This document shows positions 54,534-62,580 of a DNA stretch of 64,000 nucleotides, piece by piece (position 1 is the stretch's first letter; each line of letters begins with the position of its first letter). The position numbers and the translations under genes were made by a program. The notes under the pieces are model-generated. The model saw only the letters and a program-made list of their open reading frames with translations. It searched no databases and was not told the origin of the DNA. Source of the stretch: Streptomyces sp. SUK 48 (lineage in GTDB: Bacteria; Actinomycetota; Actinomycetes; Streptomycetales; Streptomycetaceae); NCBI RefSeq assembly GCF_009650765.1, contig NZ_CP045740.1:5866001-5930000 (forward strand), given 5' to 3'.

Positions 54534-54554
54534 GTGAGCAAGCGAATGCGTTAG
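54534..54554 (+). CDS. Six-codon leader ORF (MSKRMR) between riboswitch and gene
   Basis: GTG AGC AAG CGA ATG CGT TAG, preceded by GAGGGAG at 6 nt. It lies 59 nt after the riboswitch core and 83 nt before the aminotransferase ATG. It may couple translation to the expression platform, or be fortuitous. The ribosome binding site can fold with CCTCCC next to it. Confidence 0.4.
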   Translation: MSKRMR

Positions 54555-54637
54555 GGCCGCCGAGCCCCGCCTCCGCGCACCCCTTTCACCTTTCTTCCGT
54601 ACGCCTCCTTCGGCGTGCGTTCTCACGGGAGTCCCCC

Positions 54638-55978
54638 ATGTCCGTCTCCACCGTTGCCGTCGACCCGTCGATTTCCACCCCGCTGCCCGTTCTGGGACGT
54701 GATGTCACCGTTCCGCTCGTCACCGGCGGCACCATCGCCTACGCGGCCCTCGACTACGCGGCCAGCGCCCCCGCCCTCCAGCGCGTCTGGGACGACGTCG
54801 CCGCCTACGCGCCGTACTACGGCAGCGTCCACCGGGGCGCCGGGTACCTCTCCCAGTTCTCCACCGACCTGTTCGAGAAGGCGCGCCGCACGGTCGCGGA
54901 GTTCCTCGGCTGCCGCGCCGACGACCAGGTGGTCTTCACCCGCTCGACCACGGACTCGCTGAACCTGCTGGCCCGGGCGGTCCCGGCCGGTTGCCAGGTC
55001 TTCGTCTTCGAGACCGAGCACCACGCCTCGCTGCTGCCCTGGCGGGACGACCAGGTCACCTACCTGGACGCGCCGCGCAGCCCGCGGGGGGCCGTCGAGA
55101 CGCTGGAGCGGGCCCTCGCCGACCGGGACCCGTACGGCCCGGCCCTCGTCTGTGTCACCGGTGCCTCCAATGTCACCGGGGAGCTGTGGCCGGTGCGCGA
55201 GCTGGCCGCCGCCGCGCACGCCCACGGTGCCCGGATCGTCCTGGACGCCGCCCAGCTGGCCCCGCACCACCCGGTCTCCCTCGCCGGCCTGGACGTCGAC
55301 TGGGTCGCCTTCTCCGGGCACAAGCTGTACGCCCCGTTCGGCGCGGGCGTGCTGGCCGGGCGCGCGGACTGGCTGCGGGACGCCGAGCCCTACCTCGCGG
55401 GCGGCGGCGCCAGCCGCACGGTCGCCCGGCGCGCGGACGGGGGAGTGGAGGTGGAGTGGCACGAGAGCGCCGCCCGGCACGAGGCGGGCTCCCCGAACGT
55501 CATCGGCGCCTACGCCGTCGCCTCCGCCTGCCAGGCCCTCACCGAGGCCGGCTGGGACGCGCTGGTCGCCCGCGAGCAGTACCTGATCGACCGGGTGCGC
55601 GCGGGCCTCGCCGAGATCCCGCAGGTCAGGGTGTTGTCCCTGTTCGGGGACGACGCCCCGCGGGTCGGCGTGCTCTCCTTCGTGGTGGACGGCTGGAACA
55701 GCTCCCACTTCGCGGCCGCGCTCTCCGCCGAGTACGGCATCGGCGTCCGCGACGGCCTCTTCTGCGCCCACCCGCTGCTGCGCACCCTGCTGGGCACCGC
55801 CCCCGAGACCCCCGCGGAGTGCGGCGCCCCGTCCCTGAACGCCATCCGCGCGAGCTTCGGCGCGGGCACCCCGGACGAGCATGTGGACCGCTTCGTCACG
55901 GCCGTGCGGCAGCTGGTGACCGAGGGTGCGAAGTGGACGTACCGTACGGAGGAGGGGCGCTGCGTGCCGGTGGCGTGA
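54638..55978 (+). CDS. Class V PLP-dependent aminotransferase/cysteine desulfurase-like enzyme
   Basis: The product is 446 aa. The PLP Lys229 is in WVAFSGHKLYAPFGAGVL, with Asp203 (VLDAAQLAPH) below the ring; ETEHHASLLPW is a third family block. A Cys at 376 (GVRDGLFCAHPL) lies near where desulfurases carry the persulfide Cys, but the usual SSGSAC loop is missing, so the activity is open: desulfurase, cysteine/homocysteine lyase or transaminase. GGGAG precedes the ATG. A SAM-IV riboswitch upstream implies repression when SAM is ample, which places it in methionine/SAM or sulfur metabolism. It is monocistronic and convergent with the next gene. Confidence 0.88.
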   Translation: MSVSTVAVDPSISTPLPVLGRDVTVPLVTGGTIAYAALDYAASAPALQRVWDDVAAYAPYYGSVHRGAGYLSQFSTDLFEKARRTVAEFLGCRADDQVVFTRSTTDSLNLLARAVPAGCQVFVFETEHHASLLPWRDDQVTYLDAPRSPRGAVETLERALADRDPYGPALVCVTGASNVTGELWPVRELAAAAHAHGARIVLDAAQLAPHHPVSLAGLDVDWVAFSGHKLYAPFGAGVLAGRADWLRDAEPYLAGGGASRTVARRADGGVEVEWHESAARHEAGSPNVIGAYAVASACQALTEAGWDALVAREQYLIDRVRAGLAEIPQVRVLSLFGDDAPRVGVLSFVVDGWNSSHFAAALSAEYGIGVRDGLFCAHPLLRTLLGTAPETPAECGAPSLNAIRASFGAGTPDEHVDRFVTAVRQLVTEGAKWTYRTEEGRCVPVA

Positions 55979-56017
55979 CGGGGGCGGACGGCCGGCGGGG
56001 CGGCCTTCGGCGGACGG

Positions 56018-56299
56018 TCAGGAGTCCAGACCGATCGCGAACGCCGCCTCCAGGTCGTGCTGCGAGTACGTCCGGAACGCCACATGCGTGTCCGTCGCCT
56101 CGACACCGGGGATCTTGCTGATCCGGCCGGGGATCACATCGGCCAGGTCCTCGTGCTCCCGCACCCGCACCATGGCGATCAGGTCGTACGTACCGGTGAC
56201 GGAGAAGACCTCGCTCACCGACTCCAGCGAGGCGATCTGCCCGGCGATCTCGGGAATCCGGTCCACGCTGGTCTTGATGAGGACGATCGCGGTGATCAC
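56018..56299 (-). CDS. Stand-alone Lrp/AsnC ligand-binding (RAM) domain protein
   Basis: The product is 93 aa. It comprises only the C-terminal effector-binding domain of Lrp/AsnC regulators (MITAIVLIKTSVDRIPEIAG, VSEVFSVTGTYDLIAMVRVR, IPGVEATDTHVAFRTYSQHD), without a DNA-binding helix-turn-helix. Such proteins bind amino acids and may form mixed oligomers with full regulators. The GTG at 56299 overlaps the rhomboid stop by 4 nt, so it is coupled to that gene. Confidence 0.93.
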   Translation of the reverse strand: MITAIVLIKTSVDRIPEIAGQIASLESVSEVFSVTGTYDLIAMVRVREHEDLADVIPGRISKIPGVEATDTHVAFRTYSQHDLEAAFAIGLDS

Positions 56300-57033
56300 G
56301 GCTGGTTCTCTCCCTCGGGGGCCGGTTCAGGTGCGCATTTCACTCTATCCCCACGTCCGAAGCGCACCCACGCGTAGACGAACCCCGCCCCGAACCCCAC
56401 CAGGTGCGCCAGATACGCCACCCCGGGCCCCTGCACCGAGCGCCCCGCCGCCAGCCACTGGAGCGTCACCCAGAACGGCAGCACGACCCACGCGGGAAAG
56501 CGCAGCGGCAGGAAGAAGAGGAACGGCAGGAGACTGGTGACCCGGGCTCGCGGGAACAGGAAGAGAAACGCCCCGAGCACCGCCGAGATCGCCCCCGAGG
56601 CGCCCACCAGCGACTGCTCGGAGGTGTCGTTGGCGACGGCGTACCCCAGCAGGGCCAGATAGCCGCAGCCGACGTAGAAGAGGGTGAACTCCACCCGGCC
56701 CATCCGCTCCTCGGTCAGCACGCCGAAGACGAGGAGGAAGAGCATGTTGCCGAGCAGATGCACCCAGTTGCCGTGCACGAACAGCGCCGTGACCGGGGTC
56801 AGCGCGTGCGTCAGGGGTCCGGCGAACAGCTCGGCCGGGACCACCCCCCAGGTCCGGAAGTACACCCGCTGCGCGTCCTGGAGCACATACCCGGTGCCGT
56901 ACCCGGGGACGATCCCGGAGGCCGGTCCCAGTGCGAAGATCAGACAGCACAGGGCGATCAGGCCGTACGTCATCGACGCGCCCCGCAGTGCCCTGAAGGT
57001 CCTGCCGGCCGCCGCGCTCCACTCGCTGATCAT
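56296..57033 (-). CDS. Rhomboid family intramembrane serine protease
   Basis: The product is 245 aa with six membrane helices. The catalytic dyad is Ser146 in SLVGASGAISAVLG and His210 in YLAHLVGFGAGF. HGNWVHLLGNMLFLLVFG supplies the oxyanion-side His and Asn. It cuts membrane proteins within helices; its substrate here is unknown. The ATG at 57033 and a GTG at 57039 are both possible starts and neither has a clear ribosome binding site. It is coupled to the RAM-domain gene. Confidence 0.93.
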   Translation of the reverse strand: MISEWSAAAGRTFRALRGASMTYGLIALCCLIFALGPASGIVPGYGTGYVLQDAQRVYFRTWGVVPAELFAGPLTHALTPVTALFVHGNWVHLLGNMLFLLVFGVLTEERMGRVEFTLFYVGCGYLALLGYAVANDTSEQSLVGASGAISAVLGAFLFLFPRARVTSLLPFLFFLPLRFPAWVVLPFWVTLQWLAAGRSVQGPGVAYLAHLVGFGAGFVYAWVRFGRGDRVKCAPEPAPEGENQP

Positions 57034-57181
57034 GAACACAGAGCATGACGTAACCGGACGCAAGCTGACAGAGCGCCTCGCCGCCTCGGATGGACGGGCG
57101 GCGAGAGGCCGCCAGGCCGTAGGGTTACGAGCCATACGCGTCGGCCCGCCGGCGCGGTCCGACCGACCTGAGAAGGGCACG

Positions 57182-57421
57182 ATGACGGTTCCCCAGCCGA
57201 CCGCCACGACGCGATGGCGCTGCACCCTGTGCGGCAACCTCACCCGCTTCGACGTCACGCGCTCCTCGAAGGTCGTGGAGTACGTCCACCTCGATCTCGC
57301 GGGCGAGCCGACGGTGGAGGAGCGCGAGGTGGTCGATGAGACGATCGAATCGGTGCGCTGCCGCTGGTGCAACGCGGTGGACCAGGTGGAACTCGTGGAC
57401 AGGCCGGGCACCGACTCCTGA
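57182..57421 (+). CDS. Small zinc-ribbon-like protein
   Basis: The product is 79 aa. CTLC near residue 14 and CRWC near residue 60 form a CXXC...CXXC pair that probably binds zinc. The middle is acidic (GEPTVEEREVVDETIES). GAAGGG precedes the ATG. It lies 53 nt before the NYN gene in the same direction, so joint transcription is likely. I know no function for it. Confidence 0.8.
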   Translation: MTVPQPTATTRWRCTLCGNLTRFDVTRSSKVVEYVHLDLAGEPTVEEREVVDETIESVRCRWCNAVDQVELVDRPGTDS

Positions 57422-57474
57422 CGGGGCCGGGGCCCGAAGAGGCATTTCTTCGGCAAGGTAGTGGGGTGTGACGG

Positions 57475-58818
57475 ATGGTTCAGAGCGAAGGCGGGGGGCC
57501 GGGCGACGGCACCGCCGAGGTGCTTGACCGTCCGCTGCCCGACGGGGTGCGGCGCCGGGTCGTCGCGATCGTCTCGGAGTGTTTCGGCAGGCTGACCGTG
57601 GCCGAACTGCCCGCACAGCTGCGGCAGTACGCCCGGTTCGCCCCGAATCGTCGCGCGAAGTTCGCCGGGAACGCGATGGCCGCGGCGCTGGAGACCGACA
57701 CGCTGTTCCGGCAGCGGATCGGCGAGAAGTTCCGGGACGCGCAGCCGGAGTTGGCCGGCGCCCTGGAGGCCGGCTCGGCGCCCGCGGCCGTCGACCCGCT
57801 CGATGTGGCGGCGGCGGCCTATGTGCTGCGTCCCGCGGGCTGGGTGAAGCTGGTCACCGCGGCCGGCGAGGAGGCCCAGCGCGCCGACGCCGAGCGGGCC
57901 GACGAGGAGAGCCGCGCCGAACTGGAGCGGCTGCGCGCCGAACTGGACCGCGCCCGCGAGCAGACCAGGACCGAGACCGAACGGCTGCGCACGGAGCTGG
58001 AGTCGACGAAGCGGGACCTGGAGTCGCTGCACCGCAAGCTGCGCTCGGCGCAGAGCGATGTGCGCCGGGGCGAGGCCGCGCTGCGCAAGGCGCAGGGCGA
58101 GATGGACGCCGTACGCGCCGAGGCGGGCACCCGGGCGTCGGCCGCGGAGAGCGAGTCCCGGCGGCTCAAGGCGCGGCTCGGCGAGGCGGAGGCGGCCCTG
58201 GAGGCCACCCGCAAGGCCGCCCGCGAGGGGCGCAGCGTGGAGGACATGCGGGTACGGCTGCTGCTCGACACCCTGCTGGACGCCACCCAGGGCCTGCGCC
58301 GCGAGCTGGCGCTGCCGCCGGTGTCCGTGCGCCCGGCCGAGACCGTCGACGCGGTGGAGCCGGGCCGGATGACGCCCAAGGACATCGCGGCGCGCGCCCT
58401 GTCCGAGCACGACCCGGCGATCCTCGACCAGTTGCTCGCGCTGCCGCAGGCGCATCTGGTCGTCGACGGCTACAACGTGACCAAGACCGGCTATCCGCAG
58501 ATGCCGCTGGAGAAGCAGCGGCTGCGGCTGCTGGGCCAGTTGTCCGCGCTCGCCGCGCAGACCGGCGCCGAGGTGACCTGCGTCTTCGACGGCGCCGAGC
58601 TGGCCGCTCCGGTGCTGCTCGCGCCGCCGCGCGGGGTGCGGGTGCTGTTCTCCAAGCCGGGTGTCACGGCGGATGAGCTGATCCGCCAGCTGGTGCGCGC
58701 GGAGCCGCCGGGCCGGCCGGTCATCGTCGCCTCCACCGACCGGGAGGTGGCCGACGGCGTGGCGCGCGCGGGTGCCCGTCCCGTGGCCTCTGCGGTACTT
58801 CTGAAGCGACTGTCCTGA
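57475..58818 (+). CDS. NYN-domain (YacP-like) RNase-fold protein with coiled coil
   Basis: The product is 447 aa. Residues 1-115 are helical and conserved-looking; 120-250 form a long charged coiled coil rich in Glu, Arg and Ala; 290-447 are a NYN/YacP domain (LVVDGYNVTKTGYPQMPLEK, VTCVFDGAELAAPVLL, VIVASTDREVADGVARAGA) with the acidic residues of a PIN-like nuclease. Related proteins process or degrade RNA, for example at ribosomes. The start ATG has a poor ribosome binding site. Coupling with the zinc-ribbon gene suggests a common nucleic acid role, by inference. Confidence 0.88.
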   Translation: MVQSEGGGPGDGTAEVLDRPLPDGVRRRVVAIVSECFGRLTVAELPAQLRQYARFAPNRRAKFAGNAMAAALETDTLFRQRIGEKFRDAQPELAGALEAGSAPAAVDPLDVAAAAYVLRPAGWVKLVTAAGEEAQRADAERADEESRAELERLRAELDRAREQTRTETERLRTELESTKRDLESLHRKLRSAQSDVRRGEAALRKAQGEMDAVRAEAGTRASAAESESRRLKARLGEAEAALEATRKAAREGRSVEDMRVRLLLDTLLDATQGLRRELALPPVSVRPAETVDAVEPGRMTPKDIAARALSEHDPAILDQLLALPQAHLVVDGYNVTKTGYPQMPLEKQRLRLLGQLSALAAQTGAEVTCVFDGAELAAPVLLAPPRGVRVLFSKPGVTADELIRQLVRAEPPGRPVIVASTDREVADGVARAGARPVASAVLLKRLS

Positions 58819-59029
58819 AGGCCCAACCGGCGTAGGTAATGCCCGAATTGGCCGCCCCGTCACGCGACGTACGGTCAATCCGCCATCACTGCTCGTGGAT
58901 TGTGTGCAAAGAATGCATTGCGGCGCGGGAATTTTTGCCGTGAGGATTTGAATGATTACAACATGGTCACTAGGGTCGGGGCTCGAACCTCCGAACGGGT
59001 GAACACTCACAAGAAGGAGTTCGTCCTCC

Positions 59030-60064
59030 GTGGCGTCCCACCGTCGACCCAAGCAGCAGAGCCGTGCACGCGTGACCGTGCTGACCACCGCAGCAGCCGC
59101 CGCCGTCGTGCTCAGCGCGAACGCCGCGAACGCCGCGCCGAGCGAGAAGCTCAGCAAGGACCAGGTCAAGTCCAAGGTCGACACGCTGTACGAGCAGGCC
59201 GAGCAGGCCACCGAGAAGTACAACGGCGCCAAGGAGAAGCAGCAGAAGCTCCAGAAGGAGATCTCCACGATCCAGGACAACGTCGCGCGGGGTCAGGAAG
59301 ACCTCAACAAGCTGCGCGACGGCCTGGGTTCGCTGGCCACGGCCCAGTACCGCTCCGGCGGTATCGACCCCTCGGTCCAGCTCTTCCTCTCCTCCAACCC
59401 GGACGACTTCCTCGACAAGGCGTCCACCCTCGACCAGCTGAGCAGCCAGCAGGTCGACGCGCTGCGCAAGATCCAGAGCAAGCAGCGCGAGCTCGCCCAG
59501 GAGCGCTCCGAGGCCACCGAGAAGCTCAAGGACCTCGCGGACACCCGCACCGAACTGGGCAACAAGAAGAAGGAAGTCCAGGGCAAGCTCGCCGCGGCCC
59601 AGAAGATCCTCAACAGCCTCACCGCCAAGGAGAAGGCCGACCTCGCCGCCCAGCAGCAGCGTGCCGACCGCTCCTCCAGCCAGCGGGTGAACCTCGGCGA
59701 CACCCCGCCCGCCTCCGGCAGGGCCGGTGCCGCCTTCGCCGCCGCCCAGGGCGAGATCGGCAAGCCGTACGTCTACGGTGCCACCGGCCCCTCCTCCTTC
59801 GACTGCTCGGGTCTGACCTCCTACGCCTACGCGCAGGCCGGCGTCTCCATCCCGCGCACCTCCGAGGAGCAGGCCAACATCGGCACCCGGATCTACAGCC
59901 AGAGCGACCTCCAGGTCGGCGACCTGGTGTTCTTCTACGGCGACATCCACCACGTCGGCCTGTACGCGGGCAACGGCCAGGTGCTGCACGCCCCGCACAC
60001 CGGTGCCGTCGTGCGCTACGAGGCGATGGCCGACATGCCCTTCCAGTTCGGCGTCCGCGTCTAA
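59030..60064 (+). CDS. Secreted NlpC/P60 peptidoglycan endopeptidase (RipA-like), first copy
   Basis: The product is 344 aa. The signal peptide ends at about AANAA (36). A coiled coil fills residues 40-210 with the segment TAQYRSGGIDPSVQLFLSSN, typical of RipA/PcsB-like hydrolases where it blocks the active site until activated. The NlpC/P60 domain has Cys259 (SFDCSGL), His308 (HHVGLY) and His320 (VLHAPH). It cuts the peptide stem in dividing or germinating cells. It starts with GTG at 59030, with AAGGAG 11 nt ahead. The 211-nt AT-richer upstream gap has no recognisable c-di-AMP riboswitch. A paralogue follows. Confidence 0.94.
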   Translation: MASHRRPKQQSRARVTVLTTAAAAAVVLSANAANAAPSEKLSKDQVKSKVDTLYEQAEQATEKYNGAKEKQQKLQKEISTIQDNVARGQEDLNKLRDGLGSLATAQYRSGGIDPSVQLFLSSNPDDFLDKASTLDQLSSQQVDALRKIQSKQRELAQERSEATEKLKDLADTRTELGNKKKEVQGKLAAAQKILNSLTAKEKADLAAQQQRADRSSSQRVNLGDTPPASGRAGAAFAAAQGEIGKPYVYGATGPSSFDCSGLTSYAYAQAGVSIPRTSEEQANIGTRIYSQSDLQVGDLVFFYGDIHHVGLYAGNGQVLHAPHTGAVVRYEAMADMPFQFGVRV

Positions 60065-60126
60065 ACCTCCGACGCACCCGGGGAGGGCGCCCGATCGGGC
60101 GAATCCGCGGGACGCAAACTGACTCC

Positions 60127-60162
60127 ACGCCCCGCCGTTGACCTGCGTCAGCGGCGGGGCGT
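60127..60162 (+). terminator. Terminator between the NlpC/P60 paralogues
   Basis: ACGCCCCGCCGTTGAC and GTCAGCGGCGGGGCGT pair with one G-T wobble around CTGC, then CACTCTTTGTTG. It separates the two copies into different transcripts. Confidence 0.85.
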
Positions 60163-60306
60163 CACTCTTTGTTGCCGTCGCGGTCTTTGGCCGCGCCCCT
60201 TCCACACGGCTACTGTCTGCCGCGTTTCCCCGGCGCCGGGGCCTCCCCGTCCCCAGGCGCCGGGGAACGCCGTCCGTGTCAGCCAGTGGAAGGGGTTCGG
60301 CAACCC

Positions 60307-61350
60307 GTGGGGTCCCATCGCCGCCTTGCACCGTCCGGTCAGCGTCGCGCACCGGCCGGATTCGACCGGGGTGCAGCAGCCCTGTGCGCCCTGTCGGCCG
60401 CCGCCGCGGCCCTCGGCGCGGTACCGGCGCACGCCGCGCCGCATCGTGACGCCCGCGCCGAGGTGGACCGGCTCTACACCCAGGCCGAGCAGGCGACCCA
60501 GGCGTACGACCAGGCCCAGGAGCGCACCGACGCGCTGCGCCGCGAGGTCCGCCACACGCAGGACCGGGTCGCCCGCCGCCAGCAGGACGTCAACGCGCTG
60601 CGCGAGGAGCTGGGTTCGCTGGCCGGGGCGCAGTACCGCTCGGGCGGCATCGACCCGGCCGTCGCGCTGCTGTTCTCCGACGACCCGGACGACTACCTCG
60701 ACAAGGCCGCCACCCTGGACCGGATCAGCGCCCAGGAAGCGGGCCGGCTGCGGGAGTTGCGCTCCGCCCTGCGCGAGCTGGAGCAGGAGCGGGCGGAGGC
60801 GGCCGGCGAGCTCGACGCGCTGGACCGCAGCCGCCGGGCGGTCGCCGCGCACAAGCGGACGGTGGAGGCCAAGCTCGCCCGGGCCCGGCAGCTGCTGAAC
60901 TCGCTGTCCGCGGCCGACCGCGCCGCCTACGACCGGTCCTCCCGCTCGGCCGGCCCCGACCGGCTCGGCCTGCCCGACCTGACCGGCCTGGCCGGCGCCC
61001 CCGGCGCGCGTGCCGCCGCGGCCCTGGCCGCCGCCCGCTCCGCGCTCGGCCGCCCTTATGTGTGGGGCGCCAACGGGCCCTCCGGCTTCGACTGTTCGGG
61101 CCTGATGCAGTGGTCGTACGCGCACGCCGGCATCCAGCTGCCCCGCACCTCCCAGGAGCAGCGGTTCGCCGGGCGGCGCGTCCCGCTCTCCGAGGCCCGC
61201 CCCGGCGACCTGATCGTCTACCGCTCCGACGCCAGCCATGTGGCCATGTACGTCGGCCACGGCCAGGTCATCCACGCGCCCCATCCGGGGGCCGCGGTGC
61301 GCTACGACCCGGTGGGGATGATGCCGATCTCCTCGGTGACCCGGCCCTGA
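60307..61350 (+). CDS. Secreted NlpC/P60 peptidoglycan endopeptidase, second copy
   Basis: The product is 347 aa and parallels the preceding gene along its whole length: signal peptide, coiled coil with AQYRSGGIDPAVALLFSDDP, and an NlpC/P60 domain with Cys263, His311 and His323. The coiled coil is much richer in Arg and Ala than in the first copy, and the linker is shortened. GGAAGGGG precedes the GTG at 60307. Different promoters and a terminator between them suggest the copies are used at different times. Confidence 0.94.
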   Translation: MGSHRRLAPSGQRRAPAGFDRGAAALCALSAAAAALGAVPAHAAPHRDARAEVDRLYTQAEQATQAYDQAQERTDALRREVRHTQDRVARRQQDVNALREELGSLAGAQYRSGGIDPAVALLFSDDPDDYLDKAATLDRISAQEAGRLRELRSALRELEQERAEAAGELDALDRSRRAVAAHKRTVEAKLARARQLLNSLSAADRAAYDRSSRSAGPDRLGLPDLTGLAGAPGARAAAALAAARSALGRPYVWGANGPSGFDCSGLMQWSYAHAGIQLPRTSQEQRFAGRRVPLSEARPGDLIVYRSDASHVAMYVGHGQVIHAPHPGAAVRYDPVGMMPISSVTRP

Positions 61351-61368
61351 CGCCCCCGCGGCGCGCCG

Positions 61369-61374
61369 TACGAT
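61369..61374 (+). promoter_or_regulatory. Putative -10 box TACGAT (leaderless lipoprotein gene)
   Basis: TACGAT is followed by 6 nt and the ATG at 61381. It lies directly after the stop of the second NlpC/P60 gene. Confidence 0.45.
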
Positions 61375-61380
61375 CGTGTG

Positions 61381-62568
61381 ATGGCCGGTGGCAGGCGGGT
61401 GAGAAGCGTCGGGGCGGCGGCCCTGTGTCTGCTGCTGTCCCTGACCGGGTGCGCCGGGCGGACGGCGGCCGACTCCGCGAAGAGCGAGGTACAGCACCTC
61501 CTCGACCTGCGCTCGGCGGCGCTGCTGCGGCATGACGCGGGCGCGTACGGCGCGACGGGCGCGGGCACCGAGTACACCAGGCTGCGCGCCCTGCCGCTGG
61601 CCTCCTGGGCGTACCGGATCACCACCCTGCGCCGCACCGCGGCGGGGGCCACCGCGGACGCCGAGCTCAGCTACAGGGTCGCCGGGTACGACCGGGCCCC
61701 CGTCGACACCCGGCGCACCCTCACCCTGGCCCGCACCGCCTCCGGCACCTGGTACGTCAGCGCCGACCGGCCCGCCGGCACGTCCGGGCAGCAGCTGTGG
61801 GACCAGGGCACGGTGACCGCCGTACCCGGGGCGCACAGTCTCGTGCTCGGCACCGGGCAGTCGGCGGACGATCTGCGCATGTACGCCCGGATGGCCGACG
61901 AGGCGGTCCCGGCGGTGTCCAGGGAGTGGGGCACGGACTGGACCCGCCGGGTGGTCGTCCTGGTGCCCAAGTCCCTTCAGGGGATGGCGGGTCTGCTCGG
62001 CTCGCCCGCCGCGAACTACCGGGGGATCGCCGCCGTGACCACCGGGGAGGCGGGCGGCGCGGGGCAGACGCCGGCCGACCGGGTGGTGATCAACCCGGAC
62101 GCGTACGCCGTCCTCGGCGCGATGGGCAAACAGGTCGTCCTCACCCACGAGACCACCCATGTGGCGACCCGCGCCCACACCACCGCGGCCACCCCCCTCT
62201 GGCTCTCCGAGGGCTACGCCGACTGGATCGGCTACCTGGGCACCGACCGCACCCCGGCCGAGGCGGCCCCGGAACTGGCCCGCGCCGTCGGTGACGGCCA
62301 GGTGCCGGCCGCGCTCCCCACCGACAAGGACTTCGGCTTCACCAGCGACCCCACCGAGCTGGCCCGGGCCTACGAGAGCGGCTGGCTGGCCTGCCGCATG
62401 ATCGCCGCCCAGTGGAGCCCGGCCCGCCTGGCCGCCTTCTACCGCGCGGTGGGCACCCGCACCACCCGCCCCGGCGCCGTCGCATCCGCCCTGCACGACG
62501 TCCTCGGCCTGACTCCGGCCGCCTTCACCACCCGCTGGCAGAGCTACGTCAGGACGGAACTGCGCTGA
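61381..62568 (+). CDS. Lipoprotein with gluzincin metalloprotease-like domain
   Basis: The product is 395 aa. The signal peptide ends in the lipobox LTGC (Cys24). Residues 30-145 are a beta-rich domain. Residues 160-395 include HETTH (256-260) and LSEGYADW (Glu278), the zinc ligands and catalytic Glu of gluzincin peptidases (M1-like). The target is unknown; it would act on the outer face of the membrane. I chose the ATG at 61381 over the adjacent GTG at 61378 because of the 6-nt spacing to TACGAT. It is convergent with the GT87 gene, 12 nt apart. Confidence 0.88.
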   Translation: MAGGRRVRSVGAAALCLLLSLTGCAGRTAADSAKSEVQHLLDLRSAALLRHDAGAYGATGAGTEYTRLRALPLASWAYRITTLRRTAAGATADAELSYRVAGYDRAPVDTRRTLTLARTASGTWYVSADRPAGTSGQQLWDQGTVTAVPGAHSLVLGTGQSADDLRMYARMADEAVPAVSREWGTDWTRRVVVLVPKSLQGMAGLLGSPAANYRGIAAVTTGEAGGAGQTPADRVVINPDAYAVLGAMGKQVVLTHETTHVATRAHTTAATPLWLSEGYADWIGYLGTDRTPAEAAPELARAVGDGQVPAALPTDKDFGFTSDPTELARAYESGWLACRMIAAQWSPARLAAFYRAVGTRTTRPGAVASALHDVLGLTPAAFTTRWQSYVRTELR

Positions 62569-62580
62569 GGACGCGCGGGC

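Noticed and set aside
58965..59010. tRNA-like T-arm (GGAGGTTCGAGCCCC on the minus strand)
   Set aside because: The flanking bases do not form the T stem and no acceptor or anticodon arms are present.
58819..59029. c-di-AMP (ydaO-type) riboswitch before the NlpC/P60 gene
   Set aside because: Such switches precede wall hydrolase genes in Streptomyces, but I could not find the conserved core here.
59030..61350. One gene broken into two NlpC/P60 parts
   Set aside because: Each copy has its own signal peptide, coiled coil and full catalytic set, and a terminator lies between them.
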